From Anaerovorax odorimutans DSM 5092 (GTDB taxonomy: Bacteria > Bacillota > Clostridia > Peptostreptococcales > Anaerovoracaceae), in NCBI RefSeq assembly GCF_000426305.1, contig NZ_AUFC01000002.1, positions 1 to 64,000 on the forward strand: DNA of 64,000 nt, read 5' to 3'. Both the position numbers and the translations under genes were made by a program. Below, one piece after another: positions 36,170 through 45,554 of this stretch; within the stretch, counting starts at the first letter, position 1, and each line of letters starts with the position of its first letter. The notes beneath the pieces are model-generated. The model ran no database searches and was not told the origin of the DNA. It worked only from the letters and a program-made list of their open reading frames with translations.

Positions 36170-36762
36170 ACACTTAAAACCCTGGTGTATTGTATTTGGC
36201 TTGTCAATATGTAATAATAATTTTTATAAAAAGTTGAGTTTAAACTTTTTATGTATTTACATGTAAAGTAAGTGCTTAAAAACTCAGACCTTGTTTTGGT
36301 TAATGTATATGTTTATAAAGGTTGCAGAACATGCAATTGATACACTTACTGTTCCAATTACAATTCTTGAAAAAACTAATAAGGATGAGTTTGCAGTCCA
36401 GATTTCAAAATATCTATATTATTTTATGATAACATGGTTTTATGTTTCTGATGAATAAGATTTTATTCAGGAGTTTATATAATTATTGATCAAAATCAGG
36501 AGTGTATTACTTGAAAAAGAGATGACAGTTAAAAACATTTTATACTCTTTGCCATTAATGGATTTATATAGGAACTGATTGAAGTGGCTAAGAAAAGTAA
36601 GCCATGTTGTGTTATTCAAATAAATATTTTATGAAAGTCGAGGAGCAAAATCCTTGGCTTTTATTATAAAAAAATTATAGGAGATTGGAATTTCAAGTAA
36701 GTCAGTATTAATGGAATATATATCATGCTACAGGAAATAATAGGTTGAGGAGGTGTTATATT
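36170..36762. other. 593-base gap with terminator-like hairpin
   Basis: AAAGTCGAGGA (36634-36644) pairs with TCCTTGGCTTTT (36651-36662), with TATT after it, a probable terminator. A short frame at about 36305-36459 (VAEHAIDTLTVPITILEKTN) may be a gene remnant; no family is recognised. The last 15 bases carry the GAGGAGG site of the Ku gene. Confidence 0.45.
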
Positions 36763-36990
36763 ATGGCAGCACGGAAATCAATGGTCACTTTTGGTATGGT
36801 AGCAATTCCCATTGATGCATCTAAATATAAAGATGAATATCAGAAGAGGCTTCGGGAGTTAATTGAGATAAAAATATCAGGTAAAGAGATTGTTTCTACA
36901 GAGCCTGACAGTTCCGCAAAAGTTATTGGTCTTATGGAAGCTTTGAAAGCCAGCATTGAGAAAGCGAAAAATGATAAGGAATCAGCATAA
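36763..36990 (+). pseudogene. ku: Ku with large internal in-frame deletion (mini-Ku)
   Basis: The 75-residue frame joins the first 17 or so residues of bacterial Ku (MAARKSMVTFGMVAIPI) directly to the C-terminal region (SKYKDEYQKRLRELIEIKIS, then VIGLMEALKASIEKAK). Bacterial Ku is about 260-300 residues; the missing middle forms the DNA-encircling ring and the dimer. The deletion keeps the reading frame. The RBS (GAGGAGGTG) and the spacing to ligD (3 bases) are intact, so the short product may still be made. What remains includes the segment thought to contact LigD. DNA binding should be lost. Confidence 0.8.
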
Positions 36991-36993
36991 AGT

Positions 36994-39432
36994 ATGGATA
37001 TAAAACTTAAGGAGTATCAAGGAAAAAGAAATTTTGAAAATACATTGGAACCTAAAGGTACAGAAATTAACAACGAAGAATCTTTAAATTTTGTGGTACA
37101 ACACCATATGGCTCGAAGAGATCATTATGACTTTCGCTTGGAATGGGCAGGCGTTCTTTTAAGCTGGGCAGTTCCCAAGGGGCCATCATATGATACAAGG
37201 GAAAAAAGGCTTGCTGTACATGTGGAAGACCACCCTTTAGATTATAGAAATTTTGAAGGGACAATTCCAAAGGGCCAATACGGTGGAGGCATTGTTATGC
37301 TTTGGGATGAGGGCTTCTGGGAGCCATATGGAAATGTTGAGGAGGGTCTTCGTAGAGGAGAACTCAAATTTACTTTGCAAGGAAGGCGAATGAAAGGGAA
37401 GTGGGCATTGATTCGTTTGAAGAGTAAACAGGGTGATATAAAGGATAATTGGTTGCTACTGAAAGAAAAAGATGAGTACGCCAATCTCACTGACGGAATT
37501 TCAGATTTTACCACAAGCATTAGAACAGGACGTACCATGGAGGAAATTGAACAGGGTGAAATAAAAAAATTCACCGCTAATCCTTTTGATAAAGTTGACG
37601 TACAGCTTGCTAAGTTAGTAAACAAAGTTCCCGAGGGGGACGATTGGATTTATGAAATGAAATATGATGGATATAGAATTGTAGCCTTTATAGAGAACAA
37701 TCATGTACGATTGGTTACAAGAAATGGCAATGACTATCAGAGGCGATTTTATGATATTGCTTCAGCCTTAATAAATTGGGTTGGAGGCAGGTCAATGGTA
37801 TTGGATGGCGAAATGGTAATTACGGATGAAACGGGGAAAACCGACTTTCAAGCTTTGCAGAATTATTTAAAAAATGCTAAGTCTGAAAAACTGACATATA
37901 TTGTTTTTGATATACTTGCTTTAGATGGTAAAGATTTACGAAGTTATACCATTATACAAAGAAAAGAAATTCTTGAAACTTTAATGAAAGATGCTCCTCC
38001 GAATCTTTACTATAGTCGTTATATCAGGGGAATGGGGAAGGAAAGTTTCACCGCGGCTTGTGAGGCCGGTATGGAGGGAATTGTAGGTAAAAAAGTTAAT
38101 TCTATCTACAGAGGAACCAGAAATGGCGATTGGATTAAACTGAAATGTGAAAAAAGGCAGGAGTTTGTTATCGGAGGATATATACTTTCTAATAAAAAAT
38201 TAAGTGGTGTAAGCTCACTTTTACTTGGTATTTATGAAGGTGAAAGCCTTATTTATGCTGGACGTGCCGGTACGGGAATGAGTCAAAAGGATATGAAGGT
38301 GCTGGAAGAAGAATTCAGCCATTTAAAAAGAATGGATTCACCTTTTCAGTCGCCACCTAAGCCTAGAAAACAGGAAGAGATCACTTGGCTTGAACCCATG
38401 TTGGTAGCTGAAATTAAATTTGCAGAGTGGACAAAAGAAAATTTATTAAGGCAGGCAAGTTTTAAGGGATTGCGTACAGACAAAAATGCAAAAGAGGTAA
38501 AAAGGGAAAATTTAGAAAATGAAATTTTACATGAATTTTCTACAAACAAAGGAGAGGAGCCAATGGAGGGAAAGAAGAGCGTTATTATCGGAGGAACTAG
38601 GGTTTCAAATCCCGATAAAGTTTTATATGATGATCCTCTGATAACAAAAGCAGATGTTGTTCGGTATTACGAGAAAGTACTTCCTCGTATGCTTCCTTAT
38701 GTAAGCCATAGAATTTTAACTACATTGCGTTGTCCCAAGGGAATTGCCCAAACATGTTTTTATAAGAAGCATCCAACATCAGAAAGTAAAGGAATTATCA
38801 CTGTCCCCATTGCCAATGGAAAAGGTGAAGAGGAAGAGTACTTTTATGTTGAGAATGAATTCGGAATTTTATCCGAGGTTCAAATGGGAACTTTGGAATT
38901 TCATACATGGGGAAGCTCTGTGGATACTCTGGAAAAGCCCGACATGATGGTGTTCGATTTGGATCCTGATGAAGATATGGAATTGAGTAGGGTGCGCCAA
39001 GGGGTACAGGATGTTAAAGATATTCTAAATGAGCTTTCTTTAGAAGCATATCTTAAGACAAGTGGAGGCAAAGGCTATCATGTGGTTGTTCCTTTAAAGC
39101 CTGGGGCTAACTGGGATACCTTTCATGATTTTGCCAAGGGAGTTGCTGTAGTGATGGAACAAAAATGGCCTGATCGCTATACAAGTAATGTCAGAAAGGC
39201 TAATCGAAGAGGTAAGATATTTATTGACTGGATTCGAAACGGGAGAGGTGCTACTAGTGTTGCTCCTTATTCTTTAAGAGGGAGAAAAGGTGCAAAGGTA
39301 TCAATGCCTATCCTTTGGGAGGAGCTGGATACGATAGCACCAGATGGTATTGATATGAAAGAGGCTCTTTTGAGGATTGACGGAAATGATCCTTGGAAGG
39401 ATTACTTTAAGAACCAACAAATGCTGAAATAA
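36994..39432 (+). CDS. ligD: Multidomain DNA ligase D (PE, ligase, polymerase)
   Basis: The 812-residue enzyme of bacterial non-homologous end joining carries three domains in the order phosphoesterase, ligase, polymerase. The phosphoesterase domain (about 30-190) reads FVVQHHMARRDHYDFRLEW and PKGQYGGG. The ATP-dependent ligase has the nucleotidyl Lys in EMKYDGYRI near 222 and VLDGEMVI and EGIVGKK motifs. The primase-like polymerase (about 530-812) has FDLDPDEDM near 652, TSGGKGYHVVVPL and FIDWIRNGRGATSVAPYS. All motifs look intact, in contrast to the deleted Ku upstream. It starts 3 bases after the mini-Ku stop. Confidence 0.93.
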   Translation: MDIKLKEYQGKRNFENTLEPKGTEINNEESLNFVVQHHMARRDHYDFRLEWAGVLLSWAVPKGPSYDTREKRLAVHVEDHPLDYRNFEGTIPKGQYGGGIVMLWDEGFWEPYGNVEEGLRRGELKFTLQGRRMKGKWALIRLKSKQGDIKDNWLLLKEKDEYANLTDGISDFTTSIRTGRTMEEIEQGEIKKFTANPFDKVDVQLAKLVNKVPEGDDWIYEMKYDGYRIVAFIENNHVRLVTRNGNDYQRRFYDIASALINWVGGRSMVLDGEMVITDETGKTDFQALQNYLKNAKSEKLTYIVFDILALDGKDLRSYTIIQRKEILETLMKDAPPNLYYSRYIRGMGKESFTAACEAGMEGIVGKKVNSIYRGTRNGDWIKLKCEKRQEFVIGGYILSNKKLSGVSSLLLGIYEGESLIYAGRAGTGMSQKDMKVLEEEFSHLKRMDSPFQSPPKPRKQEEITWLEPMLVAEIKFAEWTKENLLRQASFKGLRTDKNAKEVKRENLENEILHEFSTNKGEEPMEGKKSVIIGGTRVSNPDKVLYDDPLITKADVVRYYEKVLPRMLPYVSHRILTTLRCPKGIAQTCFYKKHPTSESKGIITVPIANGKGEEEEYFYVENEFGILSEVQMGTLEFHTWGSSVDTLEKPDMMVFDLDPDEDMELSRVRQGVQDVKDILNELSLEAYLKTSGGKGYHVVVPLKPGANWDTFHDFAKGVAVVMEQKWPDRYTSNVRKANRRGKIFIDWIRNGRGATSVAPYSLRGRKGAKVSMPILWEELDTIAPDGIDMKEALLRIDGNDPWKDYFKNQQMLK

Positions 39433-39628
39433 AAAGTAAATAGCTTTTAATATTTAAAAAATCATAAACTCAATTTCTTGCAAAATGAATTGTATTGATG
39501 TTAATGATAGTTGATCTTATCATATGGGAATTAGGAATGCTGTTTTGAAATCAAATCATCCTATGCAGTATCATATTCCAGAGAATAAAAGTATACAATC
39601 CTATAAGGATGAATTAGAAGTAGAATCA

Positions 39629-40054
39629 TTATTTACTTTCTCTTCGAATTTGAATTAACTTTAATGTATCTTGATATAAACAACCATTATCAACTAAATC
39701 TATCATAAGCCATCTTTGTCCGTTGCCCTCTTTTGTATTGTGAAAAATTTTCTGTATTTGATCTGATAGTTGTGGTAATAAATCGTTAACTCTTTCTTTT
39801 TCTTTAGTTCCTATAACAACTAATACAGTAAAATAGCCTTCTTTAGGATAAATAACACAAAGAGATTTTCCTGTTTTTCTTAATTTGATATTCCAGCCAC
39901 GAGCCCACACATCTTTACTATACTCAATTTTACAGATAGCTTTATATTCATTATTTATAAAGTTATAAAATTGAGTAAAAATAGAATTATTTATATATTC
40001 ACTTATTTCTTGAATATTTGGTTGATAATTAATATCTTTTAAATTTAACATCAT
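39629..40054 (-). CDS. DUF3788 family protein
   Basis: The product of about 141 residues has the pattern of DUF3788: EYSKDVWARGWNIKLRKTGK, SLCVIYPKEGYFTVLVVIG and the C-terminal QRWLMIDLV..LKLIQIRRESK. Function is unknown for the family. The frame is open up to 40147, but that region contains the promoter (-10 at 40143-40138), so translation should start at the ATGATG pair 40054/40051, just after GAGGT. The leader is related to that of the gene at 21800-22135. Confidence 0.75.
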   Translation of the reverse strand: MMLNLKDINYQPNIQEISEYINNSIFTQFYNFINNEYKAICKIEYSKDVWARGWNIKLRKTGKSLCVIYPKEGYFTVLVVIGTKEKERVNDLLPQLSDQIQKIFHNTKEGNGQRWLMIDLVDNGCLYQDTLKLIQIRRESK

Positions 40055-40166
40055 ACATACCTCTGTAAAATATAAATTTGCTCCTTGAGCATAAAAGTTG
40101 ACACTACCATTTGAAAATATAGTAGTAAATAAAGAAAAGTTTACCATAGTAAAGTAAAGCTTTCAA
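40055..40166 (-). promoter_or_regulatory. Promoter and structured leader, copy 2 of a shared element
   Basis: On the minus strand TTGAAA (40166-40161), a 17-base spacer and TAAACT (40143-40138) form the promoter. A leader of about 77 bases contains a hairpin (plus strand TGCTC-ctt-GAGCA, 40079-40091) followed by AATTTATATTTTAC and the RBS. Copy 1 lies at 22136-22260. The flanks ACCATAGTAAAGTAAAG and AATATAAATT are conserved, and similarity reaches upstream to about 40190. Confidence 0.6.
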
Positions 40167-40347
40167 GTTACCTATTATGAACAATGAGAAAATTTTGAGC
40201 AGAATATTACAACTGATAGGTACAAGGTTTTTCGTGGTCAGAAGTTGGTTGTGTTTGGGGAGTAGTTGTTGTTGCAATTGAAATCCTTATCTAAAAGTTG
40301 TAAAATAAATAAAATATAGCTTAATTTGTATAGAGATGAGGTATAGC

Positions 40348-40863
40348 ATGGGAAAGATATTGGGCTCTTGGAGTGGTATGCGAAAATATTTGGAAAAGGA
40401 GATGCTGGCTTGCAGCTTACAAAGTCGAGTAAGATATAACTGCACCTCTTATGTTGGTATGGATGGCTGTCATATTTTTGAAATTTATATAGATAGTAAA
40501 TTGATAAAGCAATTCTCTTGGGAAACAGTGAATACTTATTTCATTGAAAATGGATATACGAAATCTTGTGATCCTGTTGGCATTAGAGAATATTGGAGCG
40601 AATTTTGGTCGCTTATTGGTACTGTACCTATACAATCTCGTACAGAATATACCGATAATGAATTTTGTGAAGCACTTGAAAAATATCGCAATCAAAGTGT
40701 CCAAGAAAGCATAAAATCTGAAAATCCACTTGAAAAAATGTTTGCAGTGTTGGATAGACGACTTGGGAAAAGGACTCTTGTAGAAATAAAAAAAGTGATG
40801 GAACAACAACCAGAATGGCTTCAACTTTTCTATCAATTAAGGTTGAGTGCAGAAAATATATAA
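40348..40863 (+). CDS. SF0329-like uncharacterised protein
   Basis: The 171-residue protein has GSWSGMRKYLEKEMLACSLQ near the start, TEYTDNEFCEALEKYRNQSV in the middle and MFAVLDRRLGKRTLVEIKK then PEWLQLFYQLRLSAE at the end. I associate this with the uncharacterised SF0329 family; the DRRLGKRTL stretch is its clearest mark. ATG 40348 is preferred (GAGGT 9 bases upstream) over the in-frame 40336. No function is known. It stands alone. Confidence 0.6.
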   Translation: MGKILGSWSGMRKYLEKEMLACSLQSRVRYNCTSYVGMDGCHIFEIYIDSKLIKQFSWETVNTYFIENGYTKSCDPVGIREYWSEFWSLIGTVPIQSRTEYTDNEFCEALEKYRNQSVQESIKSENPLEKMFAVLDRRLGKRTLVEIKKVMEQQPEWLQLFYQLRLSAENI

Positions 40864-41074
40864 AAATCAAGACTAAATAAAATCTCAATTAACATAAAAC
40901 TAATCTTCATTCGTGGAGGATGATTTTTGTGTTATTAAATTAAGAAAAGACTGATAATAATATATGAAAAATCAAGATGAAAAAAAGATTTTGAGGTAAT
41001 TAATAACTTGTACGCATTTTGCAATGAAGGTAAAAAAACAAGAACGTAAGTTTAGAATTGAAACGAGGGTACAT

Positions 41075-41824
41075 ATGAATACTGATTTTGTAAATTTAAC
41101 AACAGAAAACCTTGCGGGTGAGCATTTATGCTGCATTATCCGCAGTAGAAAGCCCCATCAAGGTATTGATGCAAAACGACAATGGCTTTCAGATCGACTA
41201 AATGAAGGTCATGTCTTTAGAAAGTTAAATGCAAAGGCTACGGTTTTTATTGAATATGCTCCTCTTGAAACAGCTTGGGTTCCCATAATTGGTGACAACT
41301 ATTATTATGTGTATTGCTTATGGGTTTCAGGTAGTTATAAAGGAAAAGGGTATGGGAAATCGCTGATGGAGTATTGTTTGGCTGATGCCAAAGAAAAGGG
41401 TAAATCTGGCATTTGCATGCTGGGCGCAAAAAAACAAAAATCATGGCTTTCTGACCAATCATTTGCCAAGAGGTTCGGCTTTGAGGTTGTTGATACTACC
41501 GATAATGGATATGAATTGCTTGCACTCTCTTTGGACAAAACTACGCCAAAGTTTGCACAAAATGTTAAAAACCAAGGAATTGAAAGCAAAGAGCTAACAA
41601 TTTATTATGACATGCAATGCCCCTATATTTATCAAAACATTGAGATGATAAAACAGCATTGTGAAATGAATGAAGTTCCTGTATCTTTAATTCAAGTGGA
41701 TACACTACAAAAAGCAAAGGAATTACCTTGCGTTTTCAATAACTGGGGTGTGTTTTATAAAGGAAAGTTTGAAACAGTGAATTTGTTAGATGTGGCCTAC
41801 TTAAAGAGAATACTCAAAAAATGA
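41075..41824 (+). CDS. GNAT acetyltransferase with YoaP-like C-terminal domain
   Basis: The 249-residue protein has an N-terminal GNAT acetyltransferase domain (CLWVSGSYKGKGYGKSLMEY is the acetyl-CoA loop; SFAKRFGFEVVDTTDNGYEL the late strand) and a C-terminal thioredoxin-like domain of the YoaP type (LTIYYDMQCPYIYQNIEMIK and LPCVFNNWGVFYKGKFETVN). The start at 41075 follows GAGGG; the upstream in-frame ATG at 41024 lacks a site. YoaP-type proteins are thought to modify small amines or antibiotics, but the substrate is unknown. Confidence 0.8.
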   Translation: MNTDFVNLTTENLAGEHLCCIIRSRKPHQGIDAKRQWLSDRLNEGHVFRKLNAKATVFIEYAPLETAWVPIIGDNYYYVYCLWVSGSYKGKGYGKSLMEYCLADAKEKGKSGICMLGAKKQKSWLSDQSFAKRFGFEVVDTTDNGYELLALSLDKTTPKFAQNVKNQGIESKELTIYYDMQCPYIYQNIEMIKQHCEMNEVPVSLIQVDTLQKAKELPCVFNNWGVFYKGKFETVNLLDVAYLKRILKK

Positions 41825-41928
41825 CCGTTACATCTAAAGGGCTAATATAATGTTCATTGGTGAGGAGTCACCTTCTTGGACTAATGAGAACATAACAGGC
41901 TTACCTAACATTTTAAAATTAAATACGT

Positions 41929-42504
41929 TTATTTGTTAACGAAAGGAAATGTTACTGAATCTAAAAGAGGCTTTAAGAGTTCAATTATATTTTGAGTTAT
42001 GTTTTGATTACCGTTAGCAAAAATATATTTTGTTGTTGTCATAACTAAAGATGCATAAATACAAGCAAGGTAGTCTGTAAGTTCTTGATCTGAAATATTG
42101 TGCTTAGATATATAAGATTTATATTTATTTTTTAGTAATAACTGCATATCATCATATAGATGCAGCGTATCGGTATTAATAGTCCATAAAGCGCAGTAAA
42201 TATCTTTCTGTTCGAATGCTCTATCATAAATATTTTTTATGATAGATAAATTATCTCTATTTCCATCCATAAATCTTTCATCTAAAAAAGAGGAATAGTC
42301 ATCAAGAATTTCATCATTAATCGTTTTAGCAAGATCAAATTTATCCGTATAATGTTTGTAAAAAGTAGAGCGATTTATCAATGCTTTATCTAATATATTT
42401 TGAATCGTTATTTGATTGAAATCTTTTTCATTTAATAATTGTATAAATGTGTTTTTTATATTGTTACGTGTTTTAATTACACGAAGATCTAATTTATGTT
42501 GCAT
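41929..42504 (-). CDS. TetR-family regulator
   Basis: The 191-residue protein has an N-terminal HTH (FNQITIQNILDKALINRSTF then YKHYTDKFDL, about residues 29-58) and a helical C-terminal domain of the TetR_C type found in DhaS-like regulators. It lies between the GNAT gene (convergent) and the Fur-family gene (same strand, 91 bases away). Its target is not evident from the sequence. Confidence 0.82.
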   Translation of the reverse strand: MQHKLDLRVIKTRNNIKNTFIQLLNEKDFNQITIQNILDKALINRSTFYKHYTDKFDLAKTINDEILDDYSSFLDERFMDGNRDNLSIIKNIYDRAFEQKDIYCALWTINTDTLHLYDDMQLLLKNKYKSYISKHNISDQELTDYLACIYASLVMTTTKYIFANGNQNITQNIIELLKPLLDSVTFPFVNK

Positions 42505-42595
42505 GTTTTCACCTTCTTATATTTACTATATTTCTATATTACTAAATTTGGCTAGAAAAAGCAACGGTGTATATGATAAACTACATTGTATATTG

Positions 42596-43048
42596 TTATT
42601 TAAACTGTTTCATACATTCAGGGCAGATTCCACGTATTTGAACTTCAATATTTTCTATGTTAAAGAAAGAAGAATCAGGTAGATTGCTGATAACAAGATT
42701 GTTATTTTCAGGCTGAAAGTCCATAACTTTTCCACATTTACTACAAATCAAATGAGTATTATATACCGGAGAAGCTATTTCTATATGATTCAATTCGTAT
42801 TTTTTGCTTCCATCATCTAATGTGACTGGTCGTATAAAGTTTAATTTGTGAAATAATTTTAAATTACGATATATTGTTGCAAACCCAATACCATAACCAC
42901 TTGCTTTTAATTTATCATACAATTCATTTGGTGTGAAGTGATAATCTGGGTATTGTAAAAAAATTCTTATTAAATTTTTCCTCTCTTCTGTAATCTTAAT
43001 ATCATGACTTTTTAGTTTTAACAGATAAGGGCTCATGGTTTCTGACAT
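42596..43048 (-). CDS. Fur-family metalloregulator
   Basis: The 150-residue protein has an N-terminal winged helix (YHFTPNELYDKLKASGYGIG, then FATIYRNLKLFHKLNFIRPV) and a C-terminal dimer domain with structural Zn Cys pairs (CSKCGK and CPECMK) and the THLIC metal-site strand. It is divergent from feoAB with a Fur-box-like site in the gap, so it is probably the iron-responsive repressor of the feo operon. PerR or Zur identity cannot be excluded from sequence alone. Confidence 0.87.
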   Translation of the reverse strand: MSETMSPYLLKLKSHDIKITEERKNLIRIFLQYPDYHFTPNELYDKLKASGYGIGFATIYRNLKLFHKLNFIRPVTLDDGSKKYELNHIEIASPVYNTHLICSKCGKVMDFQPENNNLVISNLPDSSFFNIENIEVQIRGICPECMKQFK

Positions 43049-43222
43049 TATCTCACCTCCGATAAAAATAGTATAGAAAAGTTAAATGAGAATGAAAACC
43101 ATCAAGTATTCTTAACTTATATAAATAAGCAACGATTAACAAAAATATTGTTGCGTATCAAACGATTGATGAGTTTTTATTGATTGAAAAAGATAGAAAA
43201 AAAAATAAACTTGTAAATAGAG

Positions 43223-43241
43223 AATAATGAAAATGATTATT
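43223..43241. promoter_or_regulatory. Fur-box-like operator before feoA
   Basis: AATAATGAAAATGATTATT matches the classic 19-base Fur box (GATAATGATAATCATTATC) at most positions and is nearly palindromic. It lies 15 bases before the feoA start codon, over the probable transcription start, and faces the Fur-family gene. Confidence 0.75.
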
Positions 43242-43256
43242 ACGGAGGTAACTTAA

Positions 43257-43484
43257 ATGACGTTAAATTTAGGAAAAATTAATCGAACCTATAAAATTCA
43301 ACAATCAAATCTTCCACGGAATATAGAAAAGCGATTAGAAGCATTGGGTATGACATTGGGAAGCACGGTAGATATTTTAAATAGTAAGAATAAAGGAACT
43401 TTGATTATAAAAGTTCGAGGAACACGCTTTGCAATTGGAAAAGGAATTTCTAAAAAAATAAGCGTTAAGGAGATGAAAGAATGA
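43257..43484 (+). CDS. feoA: Ferrous iron transport protein A
   Basis: The 75-residue SH3-like protein reads NIEKRLEALGMTLGSTVDIL and GTRFAIGKGISKKISVK, as in FeoA. It is a cytoplasmic partner of the Fe(II) transporter FeoB. ATG 43257 follows CGGAGG. It overlaps the feoB start by four bases (ATGA). Regulation by iron is implied by the Fur box upstream. Confidence 0.9.
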   Translation: MTLNLGKINRTYKIQQSNLPRNIEKRLEALGMTLGSTVDILNSKNKGTLIIKVRGTRFAIGKGISKKISVKEMKE

Positions 43485-44029
43485 AGAGAGATTTAACAGT
43501 TGGATTTATTGGAAATCCAAATTGCGGAAAAACTACGCTCTTTAATGCTTTCACAGGAGCTAACTTAAAAGTAGCTAATTGGCCGGGAGTTACAGTTGAA
43601 AAAGTAGAAGGAGCTATGAAGTATCATGACAGCGAATATAATTTAGTTGATTTACCTGGTACATATAGTTTGACTTCTTATACGATGGAAGAGCAGGTAT
43701 CAAGAAAGTACATATTAAGCGATGAATTGGATGTTATTGTAGATGTTGCAGACGCATCCGCCTTGGAACGAAATTTATATCTTACATTGCAATTATTAGA
43801 ATTGGGGAAGCCGGTAGTGCTTGCATTAAACATGATGGATATCGTGGAAAAAAGAGGAATGGAAATTGATCTTCACAGACTTCCTGAAATGCTTGGAATT
43901 CCCGTTATCCCCGTATCAGCTCGTAAAAGAACAGGGCTAGATATTTTAATACATGCAGTAGCGCATCACAAAGAAGCAAAGATACCTGATAAATTAATAC
44001 ATCATCATACGAGTGATTTTCCCAAGTAG
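43481..44029 (+). CDS. feoB: FeoB, GTPase part, ends at in-frame amber codon
   Basis: The 182 residues contain the FeoB G domain: G1 GNPNCGKTTLFNAF, G2 WPGVTVEK, G3 DLPGTYSL, G4 NMMD and G5-like VSARKRTG. The frame stops at TAG 44027-44029 after TSDFPK, in the cytoplasmic linker, and continues in the same frame as HQKYTMVYSDEIEEKI into the membrane part. One base change in a Lys, Glu or Gln codon would restore a full FeoB of 677 codons. If not restored, a free G domain is made. Confidence 0.88.
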   Translation: MKRDLTVGFIGNPNCGKTTLFNAFTGANLKVANWPGVTVEKVEGAMKYHDSEYNLVDLPGTYSLTSYTMEEQVSRKYILSDELDVIVDVADASALERNLYLTLQLLELGKPVVLALNMMDIVEKRGMEIDLHRLPEMLGIPVIPVSARKRTGLDILIHAVAHHKEAKIPDKLIHHHTSDFPK

Positions 44030-44044
44030 CATCAGAAATATACT

Positions 44045-45514
44045 ATGGTATACAGCGATGAAATAGAAGAAAAGATTGATCGTATTATAAAAGAATTAAA
44101 AGTTAGTTATCCTGATATTCAAAATTATAGATGGCATGCAATAAAGCTATTGGAAGAAGATAAGGAAATTACAGAAAAATATCCTATTTCAAAGATAGAA
44201 TTGATTGACCGTAGTTATGAGTCTGATATTATTAACCAAAAATACGATTTTATAACTGAAGTAATGCAGGAAGTTGTAGTGAATAAAGCAAAAAAAGAGG
44301 CTTCTACAGATCAAATTGATAAAATATTGACTAGTAAATGGTTAGGACTTCCTGCTTTTCTTGCTATCATGGCATTTGTTTTCTTTCTGACTTTTACCGT
44401 GGGAGATTGGTTAAAAGGATATATGGGAATTTTGATTAAATGGCTTGCTATAATTTTATCAGATGGGCTTAATTTTCTTCATGCGGGAGATATGTTTACT
44501 TCTCTTATGATTGACGGTATTCTTGCAGGGGTAGGAGGTATTCTAACGTTTCTTCCCAATATATTTATTTTATTTCTTGCATTAGCTTTTCTTGAGGATA
44601 GCGGATATATGGCAAGGGTTGCTTATGTGATGGATGGAATTATGGGTAAGTTAGGCTTATCCGGCAGAGCATTTATCCCTATGATTTTAGGTTTTGGCTG
44701 TTCTGTTCCGGCAATCATGGCATCAAGAGCACTTGAAAACAGACGTGATCGTTATAAAGTTATGCTGATTACTCCATTCATGTCCTGCAGTGCCAAGCTA
44801 CCGATTTATATTTTGCTTTCAGGAATGTTCTTTAAAAATCATGCAATGATAGCTGCTTACTCCATGTATTTGATTGGACTTGTGATAGCTATTTTTGTAG
44901 CTTATATCATTTCGCGAATTGATAAGAAAAAGCAGCAGGAAATTATGTTGCTAATTGAATTGCCGGAATATAAAGCACCTAGTTCCAGAACAATTTGGAT
45001 ATATGTTTGGGAAAAAGTAAAAGATTATCTGACGAAAGCCGGAACAACTATTTTTGTAGCTTCTATCTTCATGTGGTTTTTACTTAACTTTGGGACAGAG
45101 GGATACTCTGCAAATATGGCTAATAGTTATGGCGCCATTATCGGAAAATGGATCACTCCTATCTTTATTCCCATTGGATTAGGATATTGGCAGGTTGCGT
45201 TATCATTAATTGCAGGCATTTCCGCAAAAGAAGTAGTGGTTTCAAGCTTTGCTGTCCTATTTGGAGTTTCAAATGTCACTTCATCGGCAGGGATGAATAC
45301 ACTGGTTGGACAACTGGGATCTTTAGGATTTGGACAACTTAATGCGTACTGTATGATGCTGTTTTGCCTTTTGTATATACCATGTGTTGCAACTTTAGCT
45401 ACTATTAAAAAAGAGACTGGCAGTTGGAAGTGGACAGGCTTTACAGCATTATTTCAATTATGTGTTGCATGGGTAATTACCTTTGGGGTATATCAAATAG
45501 GTATATTGTTTTAG
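44045..45514 (+). CDS. feoB: FeoB, membrane permease part, after the amber codon
   Basis: The 489-residue continuation holds the FeoB helical linker (EIEEKIDRIIKELKVSY) and the membrane domain with two Gate motifs (EDSGYMARVAYVMDGIMGKL then GRAFIPMILGFGCSVPAIMA; and PFMSCSAKLPIYILL; AGISAKEVVVSSFAVLFG). About eight membrane segments are seen. The first ATG (44045) has no RBS, so independent translation would need reinitiation from the stop 16 bases earlier. The transporter function therefore depends on suppression, reinitiation or is lost. Confidence 0.88.
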   Translation: MVYSDEIEEKIDRIIKELKVSYPDIQNYRWHAIKLLEEDKEITEKYPISKIELIDRSYESDIINQKYDFITEVMQEVVVNKAKKEASTDQIDKILTSKWLGLPAFLAIMAFVFFLTFTVGDWLKGYMGILIKWLAIILSDGLNFLHAGDMFTSLMIDGILAGVGGILTFLPNIFILFLALAFLEDSGYMARVAYVMDGIMGKLGLSGRAFIPMILGFGCSVPAIMASRALENRRDRYKVMLITPFMSCSAKLPIYILLSGMFFKNHAMIAAYSMYLIGLVIAIFVAYIISRIDKKKQQEIMLLIELPEYKAPSSRTIWIYVWEKVKDYLTKAGTTIFVASIFMWFLLNFGTEGYSANMANSYGAIIGKWITPIFIPIGLGYWQVALSLIAGISAKEVVVSSFAVLFGVSNVTSSAGMNTLVGQLGSLGFGQLNAYCMMLFCLLYIPCVATLATIKKETGSWKWTGFTALFQLCVAWVITFGVYQIGILF

Positions 45515-45554
45515 CACTATTTGATAGTGTACTAACACAGAAAGGAACTTTTTA

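Noticed and set aside
40628-40888. Minus-strand frames opposite the SF0329-like gene
   Set aside because: Opposite a coding frame with a good RBS; composition is that of an antisense shadow.
41825-41928. Hairpin GGTGA..TCACC between convergent genes as a regulatory RNA
   Set aside because: Short stem, no T tract, no promoter nearby; at most a weak shared terminator.
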